NCBI GenBank assembly: GCA_020847375.1
Contig: JADLCB010000011.1
Span: 124,001-188,000 of the forward strand
Length of the DNA: 64,000 nucleotides
Source: Phycisphaerales bacterium
Lineage (GTDB): Bacteria; Planctomycetota; Phycisphaerae; Tepidisphaerales; Tepidisphaeraceae
Reading direction: 5' to 3'
Shown here in pieces: positions 60,904 through 64,000 of this stretch. How positions within the stretch are numbered: position 1 is the first letter of the stretch; every line of letters starts with the position of its first letter. The notes under the pieces were generated by a model. The model ran no database searches and was not told where the DNA came from. It saw only the letters and a list, made by a program, of their open reading frames with translations. The translations under genes and the position numbers were made by a program.

Positions 60904-62235
60904 TTATTGCGCGACTGACATTCGTTGCCAGTTGTAGTGGCTGCGTTTGGTGTCGATGTTCGGATCGTACTGGCCGTTGTTGGTCAGAATATATTGCCCG
61001 GAGGAATTGGTGTAGACGTATTTGTAATTATCGGGCAACTGCACTTTGGTGTTACTGCCCGGGACGGTGTAATCTTCGACTTCGCGAATCATCTTGATGA
61101 ATTTGTCATTCGTACGATCGATGCTGGCGGTGCTGTCTTGATACGTTTTGTCTGCAATCGCCCGGAGTTCGCGATTGGTATCAGCGATAATTTTGCGGCG
61201 ATCGGCGGCACCCTTGGCGTCAATCTGACTCATTTTGCCCTGATGGTCGGCCAGCATCTGTCTCCATTGCGGCGTTGATTGCACCGAGCTGGCCAGTGCC
61301 CACAGGAGCGGCAGGCTGGCCTCGAGCTGCCCAGCGGGCGCGCGGAAAGCCAGATTGGGTTCAACCACCCAGAAAATCGAGCGGGCGAACTGGCTGTCAA
61401 AACCAAAATAAAGCGTCCCAAACATCAGCAGCTCTTCGAAATGCTGACCATTCAGATCATAGGTGAGAGGGACTGCCAGAAAAGTCGCATCGCCGAAGCT
61501 GCGCGAGTAGATTCCCATCGCCTGCGACTGTTGATCATTTTGCTGCTGCATCTGCAGGACAGGCGCAATCTTTTGTTGGAGCATCTGCGTCAATCCGGGT
61601 ATGACTGAAATCTGACCGATTTGCAGGTTCGTTGCACCCTGGTGGGTGGAAGGCAGGACGCGTTCCAGCCACATCCGCCATTGGTTAAGATCCGCCGGCA
61701 TGTAAGCGATCATCGTGCCATTATCAATGGTTCCTTCAGCCGGGCGTGGTATTGGCATACCGGCATTGGGATTCGGAATGATATCCTTTACCGAAAATGT
61801 CGGAGCCACGATGACCGCTCGCCCGTCGGGAGCAATCATCGAAATATTGGGGCTGGGCAGCCCGCGAAAGACCTGCGGAGATGGCCAGACCGTCTGGCCG
61901 GTAACATTCCAACCCACCGGAGCCAGCGCCGTATGCGAATCCATATTGCCCGACCCCGGATCCTTGAACGTGTGCAGCTCCACAATTAATTCCTGGCTAT
62001 CGCTGCTTGGCGCTACGCCAGCAGCCGGCGAGGTTTGAGTATCAAACGGATTGGGATTGCCCGAAGCGCCTTGGTTATCAAACGGATTTTGTGCGCTTGG
62101 CGGACCCTGGGTATCGAAAGGATTTGATTGACCGAAGACGGTTGATCCAGCAACGGGCAACAACAAGCCTATTGCAATGAGAACAGGAGAGTTGACTATC
62201 AAACGACGCAAAACACCTAGCTTGTGCTGCTTCAT
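60904..62235 (-). CDS. secreted protein of unknown function with NPFD repeats
   Basis: 443 residues. Signal peptide (about 1-35, ending VFGQS), then three copies of Asn-Pro-Phe-Asp within 30 residues (NPFDTQGPPSAQ, NPFDNQGASGNP, NPFDTQ). The rest has a beta-rich part (LIVELHTFKDPGSGNMDSHT, FRGLPSPNISMIAPDGRAVI) and a helical part rich in Gln/Asp (about 325-390, DRRKIIADTNRELRAIADKT). The overall pattern resembles large uncharacterised secreted proteins in planctomycetes and other bacteria; no function is known to me. It ends 59 bp from the aminotransferase stop (convergent). Confidence 0.6.
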   Translation of the reverse strand: MKQHKLGVLRRLIVNSPVLIAIGLLLPVAGSTVFGQSNPFDTQGPPSAQNPFDNQGASGNPNPFDTQTSPAAGVAPSSDSQELIVELHTFKDPGSGNMDSHTALAPVGWNVTGQTVWPSPQVFRGLPSPNISMIAPDGRAVIVAPTFSVKDIIPNPNAGMPIPRPAEGTIDNGTMIAYMPADLNQWRMWLERVLPSTHQGATNLQIGQISVIPGLTQMLQQKIAPVLQMQQQNDQQSQAMGIYSRSFGDATFLAVPLTYDLNGQHFEELLMFGTLYFGFDSQFARSIFWVVEPNLAFRAPAGQLEASLPLLWALASSVQSTPQWRQMLADHQGKMSQIDAKGAADRRKIIADTNRELRAIADKTYQDSTASIDRTNDKFIKMIREVEDYTVPGSNTKVQLPDNYKYVYTNSSGQYILTNNGQYDPNIDTKRSHYNWQRMSVAQ

Positions 62236-62339
62236 AATGACAATTTACAACAAAGCGGCGGTGCGACAAGATAAAATAACGTTTCTTTGCGGATTATTTT
62301 ACGCTGATGGTGACTGCCGACGATAAATTGGGGTGGAAG

Positions 62340-63179
62340 TTACGGCGTTTTCATCAATTTTTGCAGATCAGAATGAGCCAACGTGGTTTGCAGATGGCCA
62401 AACCGACCGGTGTCACGAAGCTCTAGGGCCGAGTGCTGAAGTGCTTCCAAGGCGAGGATTGCCAGACGGGTTGCGGTGCTGACGCGGGCGATGCCCATTT
62501 GCTTTAGTTCGTTTAATGGTGGCAGGTCAGGGTGCGCTGCAACATTGATGGGTGCATCCAGCCTGGCTGCCAATTGACGCAGTATCTGACCATCGTGCAG
62601 GCCTATTGGGAAAATACAGTCCGCGCCGGCAGCCAGATAGCTTTGAGCCCGCCGGATGGTTTCAGCAAATCTTTCCGCATCGCTCGAACCAAATTGGCGC
62701 GCATAAGTGTCAACCCTGGCGTTGATAACGATGGATACGCCAGATTTGCTGGCTGCCTGACGTGCTGCATCAATTCGGTTGGCTGCATCCACCGGATCGC
62801 GCAGTTGTCCGGTTGCAGGCATGGTATCTTCCAGATTGATCCCCACAGCTCCAACCTGAATGACCTGGCCGACGTGTCTTGCCACATCCTCTGTTGTTTG
62901 ACCAAAACCACCTTCAATGTCCGCCGTTACGGGAATTTTTACAGCGCGGGTAATACGCCCGATGGCTGCCAGCATTTCTTCCCACGGTATTTTTTCGCCA
63001 TCGGCATAGCCCATGGACCAAGCCACACCTCCGCTGGTTGTGGCAATGGCAGCAAAATTAAGATTCTCCAGCACCTTGGCGCTGGCGGCATCCCAGGCGT
63101 TGGGTAAAAGCAGAACGTTTGAGCGATCGTGGAGTTGGCGGAAAGATTGTGCTTGAAAAATCTGGATTGATTGAATCAT
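62340..63179 (-). CDS. isocitrate lyase/PEP mutase family protein
   Basis: 279-residue TIM-barrel protein of the ICL/PEPM superfamily. Signature regions: LLPNAWDAASAKVLENL, ATTSGGVAWSMGYADG, VTADIEGGFG, GINLEDTMP and VINARVDTYARQFG. The loop cysteine and KKCGH motif of true isocitrate lyases are absent, so it is one of the small members (methylisocitrate lyase- or oxaloacetate decarboxylase-like, or phosphonopyruvate hydrolase-like). No propionate or phosphonate genes are near to decide. Start at 63179. Confidence 0.88.
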   Translation of the reverse strand: MIQSIQIFQAQSFRQLHDRSNVLLLPNAWDAASAKVLENLNFAAIATTSGGVAWSMGYADGEKIPWEEMLAAIGRITRAVKIPVTADIEGGFGQTTEDVARHVGQVIQVGAVGINLEDTMPATGQLRDPVDAANRIDAARQAASKSGVSIVINARVDTYARQFGSSDAERFAETIRRAQSYLAAGADCIFPIGLHDGQILRQLAARLDAPINVAAHPDLPPLNELKQMGIARVSTATRLAILALEALQHSALELRDTGRFGHLQTTLAHSDLQKLMKTP

Positions 63180-63251
63180 GCGCGATTTTATGCTGTCCAG
63201 GTTGTTCCGTCAGCCCAAAACAAAATTACTTCAGGCTCGGTGGCTACCGAG

Positions 63252-63791
63252 TCAAAGGCTGCGGGCAAATTGCTCCAGCCGCTCGACCGTTTCCCTGCCG
63301 ATTTGCTGGTCCAATTCATCAAATTTGGCGGCCAATTCCTGACCGTCGGCTGAGGAGATCATTCTATCGCCCATGGGGAAGACCATGGCATCTTCCATCC
63401 AGATGTGATGGCGGTAATGTTTGACAAGATCTTCCAGGGTCTTTTTGATTTTTTCGCAGGCATCCGCCTGTTTTTGTTCGTAGGCATCAATTTGCCCAAC
63501 AAGGGTTGCGACCATTTCCCGACCCTGGGCATGCCCATGATTCAAGCCACCGATCGGGCAACCCTGCGGGGGCACCCCGAGTTTGACCAGCAGCGGAAAG
63601 AAAATTGCCTCCTCGCGCTGATGGTGACGTTGATCGGCGTAGACACGCAAAAATTCGGTTGCCCCCCTGAGCTTCCTGGCATCGATTGACCCATGATGTT
63701 CGCAGGAAGCGGATAGACTCTCCAGCCAGTTCACAACACGGGTGATCAGTTGATGCTCTTCAGTCATTTGGGCGATGGCTGATACGTTCAT
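63252..63791 (-). CDS. hemerythrin-domain protein
   Basis: 179 residues, four-helix bundle with metal-ligand histidines and carboxylates: EEHQL near residue 13, DQRHHQREEAIFFPLL, GLNHGHAQGREM and HYRHHIWMEDAMVFP. This pattern is that of the YtfE/RIC-like or bacterial DUF-type hemerythrins that bind a di-iron centre and sense or store oxygen or nitric oxide. Nothing else suggests the exact role. The remaining 209 bp to the right edge hold no gene I can support. Confidence 0.85.
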   Translation of the reverse strand: MNVSAIAQMTEEHQLITRVVNWLESLSASCEHHGSIDARKLRGATEFLRVYADQRHHQREEAIFFPLLVKLGVPPQGCPIGGLNHGHAQGREMVATLVGQIDAYEQKQADACEKIKKTLEDLVKHYRHHIWMEDAMVFPMGDRMISSADGQELAAKFDELDQQIGRETVERLEQFARSL

Positions 63792-64000
63792 GTTTTTACT
63801 CCGATGGTTGGGGGAAGAAGATCGAATTTGATTTGTTAGAGTATGATGCCAACTCCGTTGATGCTAGGTCTACTACCCGCGAATCTCAAGGTAGGATTTT
63901 ATCGTCTTTAAAAAATCGTGCGCTATGTGCGCCTTGCTTTTCTCTATCTCAATCAGCGGTTAGGCTCAGCAGCATGCCCCGGGTAATTGCCATTGAAACA

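Noticed and set aside
1-64000. CRISPR arrays, tRNA or rRNA genes, insertion sequences, prophage genes
   Set aside because: Looked for repeat-spacer patterns, tRNA-like folds in gaps and transposase or integrase motifs; none seen. The beta-helix paralogues are duplicated genes, not mobile elements.

Overview
The window looks like a chromosomal piece of a planctomycete, most likely class Phycisphaerae. The clues are two pseudopilin-like proteins with the planctomycete-type N-terminus and an H-Xn-DG tail motif, a PEP-CTERM protein with a short Arg-rich tail, a GCKR/MurQ-like double-SIS protein, many AGGA-type ribosome binding sites and moderately high GC. This placement is inference; there is no rRNA, tRNA, CRISPR array or insertion sequence in the window to confirm it.

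Left part (1-24.6 kb): mostly housekeeping and stress genes. It holds the end of a YyaL/DUF255 protein with a DsbD-alpha-like tail, an OsmC peroxiredoxin, an M20 dipeptidase, a TetR-RND multidrug efflux operon closed by a bidirectional terminator, an Rrf2 regulator with its own operator, uvrA, an SLC13 transporter in line with a cNMP-domain histidine kinase and a stand-alone receiver, a cold-shock protein with a long leader, an NtrB/NtrC-like pair, ispF, cysS, a lipoprotein and a GNAT acetyltransferase.

Middle part (24.7-49.3 kb): a carbohydrate-utilisation island arranged as four transcription units leaving two divergent promoter regions. From 33.9 kb leftward: lacI, a PEP-CTERM protein, two pseudopilin plus beta-helix modules and a GH42 beta-galactosidase. 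From 33.9 kb rightward: an AGE-family epimerase and a GH141-like beta-helix protein. From 45.1 kb leftward: two more beta-helix paralogues, an enolase-superfamily dehydratase, an aldo/keto reductase and a double-SIS protein. From 45.3 kb rightward: a HAD phosphatase, a PHP-CBM9 fusion and a Gfo/Idh/MocA oxidoreductase. Three of the four promoters have a TTGACR, 16-bp spacer, TATWTT core followed 11-12 bp later by TCRAGTAACT; the fourth is overlapped by one of these sites. This points to a single LacI-controlled regulon. The reading is that secreted beta-helix proteins and the surface-sorted protein bind or cut a polysaccharide outside, and the cytoplasmic enzymes finish the sugars. No transporter is encoded in the island.

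The island also shows how it grew: a pseudopilin plus beta-helix module is duplicated and carries a scrap of a lacI gene with it, and one beta-helix gene (43.3-44.9 kb) is a mosaic with a 298-bp tract about 96% identical to its neighbour.

Right part (49.4-64 kb): a czcCBA-type heavy-metal efflux operon preceded by a small secreted protein, then dinB and hisF (divergent), hpt with a membrane PH-domain protein, a class V aminotransferase, a secreted protein with NPFD repeats, a PEP mutase/isocitrate lyase family protein and a hemerythrin-domain protein.
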